From: Candidatus Paralachnospira sangeri
Lineage (GTDB): Bacteria; Bacillota; Clostridia; Lachnospirales; Lachnospiraceae
Reading direction: 5' to 3'
NCBI GenBank assembly: GCA_904397815.1
Contig: CAJFOT010000032.1
Location: forward strand, 1-36,260
DNA length: 36,260 bases
In this document: piece by piece, positions 6,868 through 15,783 of the stretch
How positions within the stretch are numbered: position 1 is the first letter of the stretch
Layout: each line of letters starts with the position of its first letter
Notes under the pieces: generated by a model
The model's input: the letters and a program-made list of their open reading frames with translations, nothing else
Databases searched by the model: none
Told to the model about the DNA's origin: nothing
Made by a program: the position numbers and the translations under genes

Positions 6868-7719
6868 TCACATGTCCGCCTGAAGAAAATACTGATACAC
6901 ATCCCGCCGGGATAGCCCTCTGTCTCTGGCCACCTGACGGATCGCCTCCTTTTTCGCCAAACCTTGGCTCAGATATTGCTCCAAATGTGCCTCCATAGAC
7001 ACAGACTCCCAGGATTGCAGCTGCTCCTTCTGGATTTCTTCCCGGCTCTTTCCCTGGATCACCAGAACGAATTCTCCCCTGGGCTCCGTCTCTTCATAGT
7101 AGCTGACAGCCTCCCCCAGCGTAGTCAGCCGCTGTTCCTCATACTGCTTCGTCAGTTCCCGGCACAGAGTCAGACGCCGGCCGCTGCCTAACACTGTCTC
7201 CAGTTCCCTCAGCGTTTTCCTGAGGCGATGAGGCGCTTCATAAAGAATGATGGTCCGGCTCTCTCCTGCCAGCTCCTCCAGAACCGCGGCCCGCTCCTTC
7301 TTGTCATAGGGGAGAAATGCCTCAAAACAGAATCTTCTGGTGGGAAGTCCGGATACGGTCAGGGCGGTCACACAGGCAGAGGGGCCCGGAAGGGATGTCA
7401 GCGGAATCCCTGCCTGATGGCACTGGCGAACCAGCTCCTCTCCCGGATCCGATATACCGGGTGTTCCTGCGTCCGTAATCAATGCCACAGTCAGCCCCTT
7501 TTCCATCTGCTCCACCAGATACCTGGCTTTCTCCACTTTGTTATATTCATGGTAGCTGGTCATCGGCGTTTTTATGCCGAAATGGTTCAGCAGCTTGATG
7601 CTGTGCCGGGTATCCTCAGCCGCAATCAAATCCACCTCTTTCAGTGTATTCAGCACCCGCAGGGTAATATCCTCCAAATTTCCGATGGGTGTGGCGCACA
7701 AATATAATTTTCCTGCCAT
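6868..7719 (-). CDS. rsmI: 16S rRNA (cytidine1402-2'-O)-methyltransferase
   Basis: The 283 residues match RsmI, a SAM-dependent enzyme of the tetrapyrrole-methylase fold that 2'-O-methylates C1402 in the decoding centre of 16S rRNA. Visible signatures are LYLCATPIGNLEDITLR at the N-terminus, AEDTRHS, ALITDAGTPGISDPG and SLPGPSACVTAL. The C-terminal tail (about 225-283) has the small helical domain with VARDRGLSRRDVYQYF. The length is normal. It is the last gene of the holB-ricT-trmN6-rsmI series on the minus strand, 81 bases after trmN6, matching the Bacillus order (yabC). Confidence 0.95.
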   Translation of the reverse strand: MAGKLYLCATPIGNLEDITLRVLNTLKEVDLIAAEDTRHSIKLLNHFGIKTPMTSYHEYNKVEKARYLVEQMEKGLTVALITDAGTPGISDPGEELVRQCHQAGIPLTSLPGPSACVTALTVSGLPTRRFCFEAFLPYDKKERAAVLEELAGESRTIILYEAPHRLRKTLRELETVLGSGRRLTLCRELTKQYEEQRLTTLGEAVSYYEETEPRGEFVLVIQGKSREEIQKEQLQSWESVSMEAHLEQYLSQGLAKKEAIRQVARDRGLSRRDVYQYFLQADM

Positions 7720-7800
7720 CCTGTTACCTCCCGCTGCACAATTTCACAGCCAAACCGCGACCAAAACGGCACAATTTGCGGCATGACTTTTTTACTGATC

Positions 7801-8538
7801 CTAATAACCATAAATGCTGTAGATCTCCTCAGAATACACACCAGGCGCCTGGTAAACAATCACCGGCGCCTCCACCCGCAGCTGGGGGCGGCCACCGGCA
7901 TAGGCTTCAATCAGCACCATATTTGCCTCCTCACCGATAAAGGGATGCACCATCTTCATCCGCTTCGGCTCCAGTTTATACGCCCGCATTGTCTCGAACA
8001 GTTCCGGCAGCCGGCGGGGCCTGTGAACCAGATAGAACCGGCCGCCCGGCCGCAAAATCCGCGACGCCTCCCTGGCCACATCCTGGAAAGTACAGAGGAT
8101 CTCATGGCGGGCGATAGCCTTCGGCTCCTCCGGGTTTTTCAGGCCGTGGCTCTCATTCATATAAGGAGGATTACAGGTAACCACATCAAAAGAAGCCTCT
8201 CCAAACAGAGAAGAAGCTTCCTTGATATCGCCGCACACAATTTCAATCTTATGCTCCAGATGATTATAAGCCACACTGCGGGCAGCCATATCCGCCATGT
8301 CCGCCTGAATCTCCAGCCCGGCGAAAGATAACCCCTGCGTCTTTGCTTCCAAAAGAATCGGGATGATCCCTGTCCCCGTTCCCAGATCCAGAACCCGCTC
8401 CCCTTTTTTCACCTGGGCGAAACCGGAGAGCAGAACAGCATCCATCCCAAAACAGAACCGTTTCGGCTTCTGTATAATCTTATAATGGTTCCGCTGCAAA
8501 TCATCCAGCCGTTCATCTTCATATATCACAGGCATCAT
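7801..8538 (-). CDS. trmN6: tRNA1(Val) (adenine37-N6)-methyltransferase family protein
   Basis: This 245-residue class I SAM-dependent methyltransferase has motif I VLDLGTGTGIIP (49-60), an acidic LEIQ at the end of strand 2, and the N6-adenine signature NPPY (123-126). It corresponds to Bacillus YabB and E. coli YfiC/TrmN6, which methylate adenine 37 of a tRNA. The specificity is taken from the family. Its start overlaps the ricT stop by four bases (ATGA), so the two are translationally coupled. The FCFGMDAVLLSGF segment before motif I is typical of the family. Confidence 0.88.
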   Translation of the reverse strand: MMPVIYEDERLDDLQRNHYKIIQKPKRFCFGMDAVLLSGFAQVKKGERVLDLGTGTGIIPILLEAKTQGLSFAGLEIQADMADMAARSVAYNHLEHKIEIVCGDIKEASSLFGEASFDVVTCNPPYMNESHGLKNPEEPKAIARHEILCTFQDVAREASRILRPGGRFYLVHRPRRLPELFETMRAYKLEPKRMKMVHPFIGEEANMVLIEAYAGGRPQLRVEAPVIVYQAPGVYSEEIYSIYGY

Positions 8539-9440
8539 GATAATTTCGAATTTCCTTCCTTTTTCTCCAGGGCCTCCAGCGCCTTCAGTTCTGCGTCATT
8601 GATATTCATTTTCTCTTTTTTCCTCTTCGGCTTAAATCGCAGCTGCTTTGCCCTGTATTCTCTCACATCCTTGTCATCCTTGTCCAGGGTGACGATTACC
8701 TTCACAGTCTGGCGCAGGACATTGACACTCTGCACCTCTCCTTTCAGGCCGTCATCTGTGGTCACGTAATCGCCCACTGAAGGCAGCCGGCTGTTCAGAT
8801 ACTCATAAGTCTCCTCCTCGTTTTTCAGGCAGCACATCAGTCTGCCGCAGGTGCCTGATATCTTGGAGGGATTCAGGGACAGATTCTGTTCCTTTGCCAT
8901 CTTAATGGACACCGGTATAAACTCCGACAAATAGGTGTGGCAGCACAGTTCTCTGCCGCAGTTGCCCACTCCGCCCAGAATCTTTGTCTCATCCCGGACG
9001 CCGATCTGGCGCAGCTCAATCCGGGTTTTAAAGACAGATGCCAGATCCTTCACCAGTTCGCGGAAATCGATCCTTCCGTCAGCCGTAAAATAAAACAGCA
9101 CCTTATTATTGTCAAAAGTATATTCTGTGGCGATCAGCTTCATCTCCAGCTTATGCTTGGCAATTTTCTCCAGGCAGATCTGGTAGGCGTTTTTTTCCTT
9201 TTCTTTGTTTTTCGCTTCGATCTGATCGTCCTCGGCGGTGGCGATTCTCAGCACCGGCTTCAACGGCTGAACCACCTTTTCTTCCGCCACCTCACGCACG
9301 CCCATTACCACATGACCGTATTCTACACCCCGGGCCGTCTCTACAATGACATGCTGGCCCTTTTCAATCTTCATATCCGCCGGATCAAAGAAATAAATCT
9401 TTCCGGCAGCCCGAAATCTGACTCCTATTACTTTTATCAT
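8535..9440 (-). CDS. ricT: RicT (YaaT/PSP1 domain) regulatory complex protein
   Basis: This 301-residue protein carries the PSP1 C-terminal domain and the cysteines characteristic of RicT: C161, C166 and C167 in NCGRELCC, and C198, C203 and C204 in TCGRLMCC. In Bacillus, RicT forms a complex with RicA and RicF that binds Fe-S clusters and affects RNase Y-dependent mRNA processing, competence and sporulation. The C-terminal tail (about 270-301) is lysine- and glutamate-rich and probably flexible. It lies 11 bases after holB and overlaps trmN6, the same order as Bacillus holB-yaaT. The ricA and ricF genes are not in the window. Confidence 0.93.
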   Translation of the reverse strand: MIKVIGVRFRAAGKIYFFDPADMKIEKGQHVIVETARGVEYGHVVMGVREVAEEKVVQPLKPVLRIATAEDDQIEAKNKEKEKNAYQICLEKIAKHKLEMKLIATEYTFDNNKVLFYFTADGRIDFRELVKDLASVFKTRIELRQIGVRDETKILGGVGNCGRELCCHTYLSEFIPVSIKMAKEQNLSLNPSKISGTCGRLMCCLKNEEETYEYLNSRLPSVGDYVTTDDGLKGEVQSVNVLRQTVKVIVTLDKDDKDVREYRAKQLRFKPKRKKEKMNINDAELKALEALEKKEGNSKLS

Positions 9441-9451
9441 AAAATGTTCTC

Positions 9452-10444
9452 CTAGTTCTCTTTGATCGTCAGGAGCAGCAGCTCCATAACCAGATCAAAA
9501 TTCACATTGGCATTCAGCCTGGCGGCCGCTTTATCGATAGCGCTGATAATCTGGTCAATCCCGTGGAAACTGCTGAGATTGGCCGTCTCCCGGATAGCGG
9601 TCAGCTCATAGGCAAAAATCAGCACATTCACATCCTGGGTTGCCTTAAATACCATCACATCTCTGTACCACAGCTTCATCAGCTCCAGACATGACTTAAA
9701 ATCTCCTGTATTTTCCTTCAGCACTTTCATGCTCTCCAGCATCACCGGGACCGACATTTCCCTCGCTCCCTTCAGAATCCGGAGAACGCCCTGATACATT
9801 TCCATAAATTTCTCTGACTGAACCAGGGAGATGGCTTTTCCCAGGTTTCCTCTGGCAAAGGCGGTGCATACATCTGCCTGCTGTTTTCCGATATGAAGAC
9901 GCTCCGTCAGATATCCCCTGATCACCTCATCCGGCAGAGGACGGAAAGACAGGGTAACACACCGGGACAGGACTGTGGGCAGAAAGGCGTCACTGTTGGA
10001 TGTCAGCAGCATAATCACACCGTAGCCCGGCGGCTCCTCTATTGTTTTCAGCAGCGCATTCTGGGCCTGGACGGTCATTTTCTCCGCCTCATCCACAATA
10101 TAAATCTTATAGGGACTGCTGTAGGGCTTGATCTGAATATCATCCACCAGCTTTTCTCTGATATCATCCACGCCGATGCTTCCCGGCTTTTCATGAGTTA
10201 CATAAATCACATCCGGGTGGTTGTCACTCTGGAACTGACGGCAGGAATGACACAGTCCGCAGGGCTCTCCTCCCCGTCTGTTCTCACATTCCATCGCCAT
10301 GGCAAAGGTTTTCGCCATCATCTTTTTCCCCATTCCGGGCTCCCCTGACAGAATATAGGCATGGGAAGTATGCTCCTGTTCCATCGCTTTGATCAGATGC
10401 TCCTTAATCGGCTCCTGGCCTAAGATATCTTTAAATTGCCACAT
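9452..10444 (-). CDS. holB: DNA polymerase III delta-prime subunit
   Basis: The 330 residues give a clamp-loader delta-prime/HolB subunit. GEPGMGKK (34-41) is the P-loop. C53-x8-C62-x2-C65-x2-C68 is the zinc module with exactly the spacing of E. coli delta-prime. VDEAEKMTVQAQNALLKTIEEPP is the DExx region and SRC the sensor-1/arginine-finger motif. It helps load the sliding clamp at primed sites. I chose the ATG at 10444 because of the GGGAGGG before it and the canonical WQFKDILGQE start; the open frame extends 48 codons further upstream but lacks similarity. The adjacent thymidylate kinase gene seen in Bacillus is absent here. Confidence 0.94.
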   Translation of the reverse strand: MWQFKDILGQEPIKEHLIKAMEQEHTSHAYILSGEPGMGKKMMAKTFAMAMECENRRGGEPCGLCHSCRQFQSDNHPDVIYVTHEKPGSIGVDDIREKLVDDIQIKPYSSPYKIYIVDEAEKMTVQAQNALLKTIEEPPGYGVIMLLTSNSDAFLPTVLSRCVTLSFRPLPDEVIRGYLTERLHIGKQQADVCTAFARGNLGKAISLVQSEKFMEMYQGVLRILKGAREMSVPVMLESMKVLKENTGDFKSCLELMKLWYRDVMVFKATQDVNVLIFAYELTAIRETANLSSFHGIDQIISAIDKAAARLNANVNFDLVMELLLLTIKEN

Positions 10445-10574
10445 ATTTCCCTCCCTGTTCCCGGTCTGCAGAGCAGACACCACTTTCTCTTTCATGCGGA
10501 GTCCTGGCACAGCCATGGACCTCCATCGGATGCGCAGCGGCTTTCCGCGGTTCCGCAAAACCGCCTTATGCACA

Positions 10575-10613
10575 GATATAATGTTCACTCCGTGAACATT
10601 ATATCATAAGTTC
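10575..10613 (-). promoter_or_regulatory. holB promoter with extended -10 inside a perfect palindrome
   Basis: A 31-bp inverted repeat (10575-10605, arms GATATAATGTTCAC, 3-base centre) contains TATAAT on both strands. On the minus strand TG stands one base before it, giving an extended -10 (TGATATAAT). The palindrome covers the -10 and start point, so it could be an operator. No T-run follows, which argues against a terminator. Confidence 0.55.
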
Positions 10614-10662
10614 CAGTAAAATGAAATTGTTGTTTTCTGGTTTGCAGAAAGTGAACAACTGT

Positions 10663-12102
10663 TCAGACAATGACCGGGATTCTCATATTCTCCGGTCCTT
10701 CTGACAGGATGCCATGCACTTCCAGGCCAGCCTCCAGATAATCCCGAATCAGGTCCAGACACCGGCTGTCGATCACTTCCCCTGGCGCCAGCAGCGGGAT
10801 GCCCGGCGGATAAATATAAACAAAGGCCGCGCTGATTCTGCCCTCCAGCCCTTTTCCGACATGGATTTCCTGCTGTCGGGCCAGGGCCCGGGCGATGGAC
10901 ATAGCCTGGACAGGCCGAACCGGACGATAGCATCCCTCCGCCTGGTCTCTTTTCCCTACGCTGCATGTCCGGTCGATCTCCTCCGCCGCGCCCGCCAGCC
11001 TGTCCAGCCCTTCCTCACTGTCCATCAGAGAGGTCATCAGAAGGACTGTGCTCCGGGTTTTCATCTCCGGCTGAATCCGACACCGGCGCAGCATCTCATA
11101 CAGCTCCGGCCCTGACAGCCCGGCTTTCCGCCCGGTCAGCAGAATCTTTCCCCGGTCCAGGTCCCGGATGCCGTACTGCCCTTTCAACTCCCCGGGCAGC
11201 ATCTCCAGGGCCGTCAGCCTGCCCAGCCTCTGCCGCAGCTCTGTCAGCCTGCGGACATAAGCCTCCATCTGTTTTTTCCCCTCCTCTCCGGTCATATACC
11301 GGAGGCAGGCGTCGATGCCGGCCATTAAAATGTAAGAAGGACTGGAGCTCTGATAGATTCTCAGAAACATTTCCAGCCGTTCCCTGGAGATCCTGCTGCC
11401 CCGCACATGGAGGATGGCTGTCTGAGTAAAAGCAGGCAGCGTTTTATGGAGGCTCTGGATCACCGCGTCCGCCCCCAGCTCCAGGGCGGACGCCGGAAAA
11501 TAAGAATGGAAGGGAAAATGGGCGCCATGGGCCTCGTCCACAATCAGGGGCACGTCATACCTGCGGCAGATTTCTCCGATCCGCCGGATGTCTGAGACCA
11601 GCCCCTCATAGGTGGGGGAAGGCAGCACCACCGCCCGTATTTTCCTGTCCCCGGACAGCGCCGCTTCTACCTGCTCAGGTCTGACGCCGCCGAAACATTC
11701 AAAAGCTTCCAGATAATCCGGATACAGATAGACTGCCTCCAGCTGGTTCAGCAGCAGCCCATGATAGACAGATTTGTGGCAGTTTCTGGCCGCCAGGACG
11801 CGGTCTCCCGGACTGACTGCCGCCGACATGGCTGCCAGGATGCCGCAGGTGCTTCCATTGATCAGAAAAAAAGAAGCGTCGCTGCCATAGCACACCGCCG
11901 CTTCTTCCATCGCTTCTTTTAAAATTCCTTCCGGATGATGGAGATCATCAAAACCATCGATCTCTGTAATGTCCCACGAAAACGGGCTGGCCCACTGGGG
12001 CCCCTGCCGTTTATGTCCCGGCATGTGGAAGGGATACATGCCTGATTCGCTGTACTGCCGCAGTTTTTCATAGAGGGAGGGAACCTGATATATGTTTTTC
12101 AT
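10663..12102 (-). CDS. Orn/Lys/Arg decarboxylase family PLP enzyme (YaaO-like)
   Basis: This 479-residue aspartate-aminotransferase-fold decarboxylase resembles arginine/lysine decarboxylases of the Firmicute SpeA/YaaO type. PFHMPGHKR (24-32) is the family N-terminal signature, VDEAHGAHFPFH (188-199) holds the PLP-pyridine aspartate, and SLHKT carries the PLP lysine K220. The C-terminal domain ends with YPPGIPLLAPGE. Substrates of the family are arginine, lysine or ornithine, giving polyamine precursors; which one is used here cannot be read. I chose the ATG at 12102 by similarity; its site AAGAGAAAC is weak. It lies just upstream of holB as yaaO does in Bacillus, but with its own promoter region between them. 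Several cysteines and the length are normal. Confidence 0.87.
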   Translation of the reverse strand: MKNIYQVPSLYEKLRQYSESGMYPFHMPGHKRQGPQWASPFSWDITEIDGFDDLHHPEGILKEAMEEAAVCYGSDASFFLINGSTCGILAAMSAAVSPGDRVLAARNCHKSVYHGLLLNQLEAVYLYPDYLEAFECFGGVRPEQVEAALSGDRKIRAVVLPSPTYEGLVSDIRRIGEICRRYDVPLIVDEAHGAHFPFHSYFPASALELGADAVIQSLHKTLPAFTQTAILHVRGSRISRERLEMFLRIYQSSSPSYILMAGIDACLRYMTGEEGKKQMEAYVRRLTELRQRLGRLTALEMLPGELKGQYGIRDLDRGKILLTGRKAGLSGPELYEMLRRCRIQPEMKTRSTVLLMTSLMDSEEGLDRLAGAAEEIDRTCSVGKRDQAEGCYRPVRPVQAMSIARALARQQEIHVGKGLEGRISAAFVYIYPPGIPLLAPGEVIDSRCLDLIRDYLEAGLEVHGILSEGPENMRIPVIV

Positions 12103-12232
12103 CTGTTTCTCTTTCTTCGGAACCGGCCTTCTGCCGGTCTGCCGCGGGTGTTTTCTTCTGATTATACCCGCTGACGCCCTGCCCGTCAATGTCTGTCCGG
12201 CCGCGCAATCCTGTTATGCAGGTCACCGGCTG

Positions 12233-14005
12233 TTATGTGGGGGCCACCGGCTCCCACCAGACCAGGGCGCCCCGGTAGCGCAGACGGTAATGCCAGCTGC
12301 CGTCTGCCTCCTGCTGAAAATATTTTCCCAGAATCCGCTCCACCGTCTCTCTGTGATTCTCCATCAGGCTCTCACCGTCTCTGATCCGGGACACGACATG
12401 GCTGACTGTCTGCTCCCAGCTGCTCCATACCAGCTCCTTCGACAGAGGAATAATCTTTACATTTGCGTCTATCCCCATCTGATACAGAATATTGACGAAA
12501 TGGATATAATCCTTTTTATCATATATCACATTTGCCCCCAGCTGTTCCTGCAGCTCCCGGTCATAAGGCGTCATCGCCTCCACGCTCATCCCCATAATAC
12601 ACAGCTTCGTCCCGATCTGATTCATAATGGCCAGACTTTCCCGCAGATCCAGCATCCGGTAAAAGCAATTGTAGCCGAATACCACATCAGAGCGGTTATC
12701 CTGGTACCTCATATTTTCCCATTTGGAACAGATAGAAAAAATATTTTTCTTCCCCATCTCCCGGGCTGCCCGGGAGATATATTCCAGCACATCCTCCGAT
12801 ATATCCACACAGGTCAGCGTATCACAGCAGTCAGCCAGCTCCATGGTGAAATTTCCCCAGCCGGGGCCGATTTCCATAATGGTATGGATGGAACAGGGCG
12901 CCAGAAGTTTTTTTACCTCTCTCATAATGACATGGGCCCAACTGTCCTGCTGATACCGGGATTTTTTCTGCATAAAATGATGCCAGAATTCCTTCTCTGC
13001 CTGATCGTCAGACAGTCTGCGGCTGTAGGTTCCATCCTCCTGTTTCAGTGCCTCCCGCCACAGCTGGCTGAAATCTGACCGCAGGTCTGCCCGGTTCGTT
13101 GCCCGCAGGATGCCGCAGGCTCTGGCCAGATAAGCGATCAGCTCATCGACGGCGGCGTACATACTGTGCCGCCGGTATACCACATATTTCTGGATCCGCG
13201 CCGGGCCGCTCAGCGTCAGGATTTTTCTGCGGGGATGCTCTGCCAGGATTCCCCTGGCATCGTCCATATACAGGACGCAGCCGAGCCCCCGGTCCGCTTT
13301 AATCATCGCCTCCATACTGTCAGCCGCGTGGCAGACGATCCGGGGAATAAATCCATTCTCCCGGCACAGCTGATAGAAATCCTGGTATGTCTGATTTCTC
13401 TCATATTCCTCTGAGCCGATGAGAATCAGCGGAAGTCCCTCAAAATCCTGAACAGACACGGCTTCTTTCTGAAACAGGGGATGCCGGTCATGAACCACCA
13501 GGCTGATTTTGGTATAATAAGCCGGCAGCATATCCAGCTCCTCTGTATCGCTGCTGTGGAGACAGGAGGAAAACATCACCGACAGTTTCCCCGTTTTCAC
13601 CTTTTCCAGCAGGGTCTTATGCTCTCCGGTCTGGAAGGTATAATCCACGTCGGGATGCTCCCTCTGGAAGCCGTTCAGATAGGGGAGAATCCATTCATAA
13701 TCAGAAAGGGTGCTGATCCCGATCCGGATCTCCCGCCGGCTGTCTCCCCGGTACTCCTGGAGCTGTTCCAGGGTAAACTGGTACTGTCCCATCATTTTTT
13801 TCATTTCATCATAGAAAAAACGGCCCGCCGGCGTCACCTTAATCCGGTTTCCATTCCGCTCAAACAGCTCTGTGTCCAGCTCCCGCTCCATCGAGGCGAT
13901 CTGCTGGGTTACGGCCACCTGGGTGACATAATGTTTCCTGGCCGCCTTTGTAAAGCTCTGCTCCTCCACAGAGCTGAGAAAATACTGTATTTTATTCAAA
14001 TTCAT
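12233..14005 (-). CDS. LysR-type regulator fused to SAM-dependent methyltransferase
   Basis: This is an unusual 590-residue fusion. Residues 1-60 are a LysR-type winged helix-turn-helix (SFTKAARKHYVTQVAVTQQIASMERELDTELF), and about 91-297 are a LysR effector-binding domain with the typical MFSS and VVHDRHPL strands. After a linker (about 298-345), residues 360-590 form a class I methyltransferase with motif I IMEIGPGWGNFT (376-387) and acidic D401 in TCVDIS. The two halves are in one uninterrupted frame and no start signal for a separate methyltransferase gene is evident. It lies 27 bases after the last ABC transporter gene on the same strand, so it probably belongs to the cobalamin-riboswitch operon. 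Whether it regulates, modifies a transported molecule, or uses the methyltransferase fold as a SAM sensor is unknown. Confidence 0.88.
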   Translation of the reverse strand: MNLNKIQYFLSSVEEQSFTKAARKHYVTQVAVTQQIASMERELDTELFERNGNRIKVTPAGRFFYDEMKKMMGQYQFTLEQLQEYRGDSRREIRIGISTLSDYEWILPYLNGFQREHPDVDYTFQTGEHKTLLEKVKTGKLSVMFSSCLHSSDTEELDMLPAYYTKISLVVHDRHPLFQKEAVSVQDFEGLPLILIGSEEYERNQTYQDFYQLCRENGFIPRIVCHAADSMEAMIKADRGLGCVLYMDDARGILAEHPRRKILTLSGPARIQKYVVYRRHSMYAAVDELIAYLARACGILRATNRADLRSDFSQLWREALKQEDGTYSRRLSDDQAEKEFWHHFMQKKSRYQQDSWAHVIMREVKKLLAPCSIHTIMEIGPGWGNFTMELADCCDTLTCVDISEDVLEYISRAAREMGKKNIFSICSKWENMRYQDNRSDVVFGYNCFYRMLDLRESLAIMNQIGTKLCIMGMSVEAMTPYDRELQEQLGANVIYDKKDYIHFVNILYQMGIDANVKIIPLSKELVWSSWEQTVSHVVSRIRDGESLMENHRETVERILGKYFQQEADGSWHYRLRYRGALVWWEPVAPT

Positions 14006-14032
14006 CTCATCCGCCCCAAATAAAAAATCCGG

Positions 14033-14815
14033 CTACAGAAAAAAACTCTCCACCAGTTCCCTGGTAAAAGGTTCCCTCGGCTCATTCAGGATCTGCTCCC
14101 TGGTGCCGGACTCAATCAGCTTTCCCTGGTTCATCACACAGATCCGGCTGCAGAACCAGCAGAGCACCTCCAGATCATGAGAAATCAGCAGGTAGGTCAG
14201 GCCCAGGGTGGTCTGGAGCTCTTTCAGCAGATTCATAATATGGGCCTGAATGGATACGTCCAGCATGGAGGTTGGTTCATCCAGGATCAGCAGCCTGGGC
14301 TCCAGCGTCAGCGCTCTGGCGATAATAATCCGCTGGGCCTCGCCGCCGCTGATCTGATGGGGATACCGGCCGTACAGCCCCTCCGACAGCCCCAGCAGTT
14401 CAAACAGACTGCCGATTTTCTCCATCCGCTCTTCCCTGTCCCTGCCGATATGATGGATCACCATCGGCTCCATCACACTGGCCAGAATCTTTTTCCCGGG
14501 ATCCAGGGAGCTCTCAGGATGCTGAAAGATAATCTGCATCTCTCTGTGGAACTGCTGCGCCTCCTTCCCGGTGATTCCGGTGATTTCCCGGCCTTCCAGC
14601 CAGACCTCTCCCCGGTCAGGGGGAATCAGCCCCATCAGCATCCGGGCGATGGTAGATTTGCCGCATCCGCTGTTCCCCGCAATCCCCAGAGCTTCTCCCC
14701 GGGGAATGGCAAAGCTGACATCCGCCACCGCGTCCACCCTGTTCTTTCGGATCACACCCCTGGTAAAGCTCTTGCACAGATGGTCTGCCCTGAGCAGTTC
14801 ATGACTCTGATTCAT
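14033..14815 (-). CDS. Oligopeptide/nickel-type ABC transporter ATPase (second ATPase, OppF/NikE-like)
   Basis: The 260 residues form an ABC ATPase with Walker A GNSGCGKST, Q-loop FQHPESSLDP, signature ISGGEAQR, Walker B LLILDEPTS and the H-switch ISHDLE. The ALGIAGNSGCGKS and FQ.P.SSLDP segments mark the OppF/DppF/NikE group. It lacks the long C-terminal oligopeptide-binding extension, so it is shorter than OppF and closer to NikE in size. It overlaps the preceding ATPase gene by 17 bases, consistent with a heterodimeric ATPase pair powering import. Substrate is not deducible from this subunit. Confidence 0.93.
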   Translation of the reverse strand: MNQSHELLRADHLCKSFTRGVIRKNRVDAVADVSFAIPRGEALGIAGNSGCGKSTIARMLMGLIPPDRGEVWLEGREITGITGKEAQQFHREMQIIFQHPESSLDPGKKILASVMEPMVIHHIGRDREERMEKIGSLFELLGLSEGLYGRYPHQISGGEAQRIIIARALTLEPRLLILDEPTSMLDVSIQAHIMNLLKELQTTLGLTYLLISHDLEVLCWFCSRICVMNQGKLIESGTREQILNEPREPFTRELVESFFL

Positions 14816-15779
14816 ATAAAAAACACCTCACCCTCCACCTGTCTCCCGCGGAAAATTCACCGGGATGCTCTGTCCCGCACCTGCCGGTGCCGTAAGGGCA
14901 CCGGGGATAAAAAATACAGCCTCCCGCTGCCCCCTCCCGCTCCTTCACGGGCTGGGGGATGGGCTTCATGCCATTTTTCGGCAGAGAATCCATCAGCCCC
15001 TTTGTATAGGGATGCTTCGGATGCCCCAGCACATCCTCCGTCCTCCCCTGCTCCAGAATTTCCCCCCGGTATAACACCAGAATTTTCCGGCACAGCTTCC
15101 TGGCCAGCTCCACATCATGGGTGATCAGGATCATATTTTTCGTATCCTGCTCTGTAATCTCTCTCAGCACCTGGTACACCTGGCGGCGGAGGATGGCGTC
15201 CAGCCCCTTCGTCGGCTCATCAGCGATCACCCACCGGGGGCGGTTCATCATCCCCAGCACTGAAATCACCCGCTGATTCATGCCGCCGCTCAGCTGGAAG
15301 GAATACTGGCTGCCGGTCTGCTCCGGGTCGGAAAACCCCATCCGTTTCATCAGATCGCTGTACCGTTCCTCCGCCCTTTTCTCCCCTTTCGGGTCATGGA
15401 CGGTGACAGATTCGATCAGCTGTTTTTTGATCCGCATCACAGGATTCAGTGATTCAGCCGGATTCTGGGGGATCAGTCCGATCTCCTTTCCCCGGATCTT
15501 CTCCATCTCCTTCGCCGGCAGCGCCGTCAGATTCCGCCCCCGGTACATGCAGACGCCATCGATCCTGGCATTGGACGCCAGCAGCTGCAGCATCGCCATC
15601 CCCAGCACTGACTTTCCGCTTCCGCTCTCTCCGATCATGCCGGTGACTTCTCCCGTCCGAAAGGTGGTGTTCACATCCCGGACCGCGCTGACAGGGCCAT
15701 GAGAAGTTTCAAAGGTCACCGTCATATTCCGGACTGCAATGTCATCTCCTGTCCCGCTTTCCTGACCCATCTGTCCCAT
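14799..15779 (-). CDS. Oligopeptide/nickel-type ABC transporter ATPase (first ATPase, OppD/DppD-like)
   Basis: This 326-residue ABC ATPase has Walker A GESGSGKS, signature QLSGGMNQR, Walker B WVIADEPTK and H-switch ITHDVE. The C-terminal 70 residues carry the oligo_HPY domain with HPYTKGLMDSLP and CIFYPRCPYGTGRC, whose cysteines bind a 4Fe-4S cluster in DppD/OppD-type ATPases. The start follows AAGGAGG and the gene begins 4 bases after the permease stop. It is paired with the second ATPase that overlaps its end. Confidence 0.93.
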   Translation of the reverse strand: MGQMGQESGTGDDIAVRNMTVTFETSHGPVSAVRDVNTTFRTGEVTGMIGESGSGKSVLGMAMLQLLASNARIDGVCMYRGRNLTALPAKEMEKIRGKEIGLIPQNPAESLNPVMRIKKQLIESVTVHDPKGEKRAEERYSDLMKRMGFSDPEQTGSQYSFQLSGGMNQRVISVLGMMNRPRWVIADEPTKGLDAILRRQVYQVLREITEQDTKNMILITHDVELARKLCRKILVLYRGEILEQGRTEDVLGHPKHPYTKGLMDSLPKNGMKPIPQPVKEREGAAGGCIFYPRCPYGTGRCGTEHPGEFSAGDRWRVRCFLYESES

Positions 15780-15783
15780 ATCA

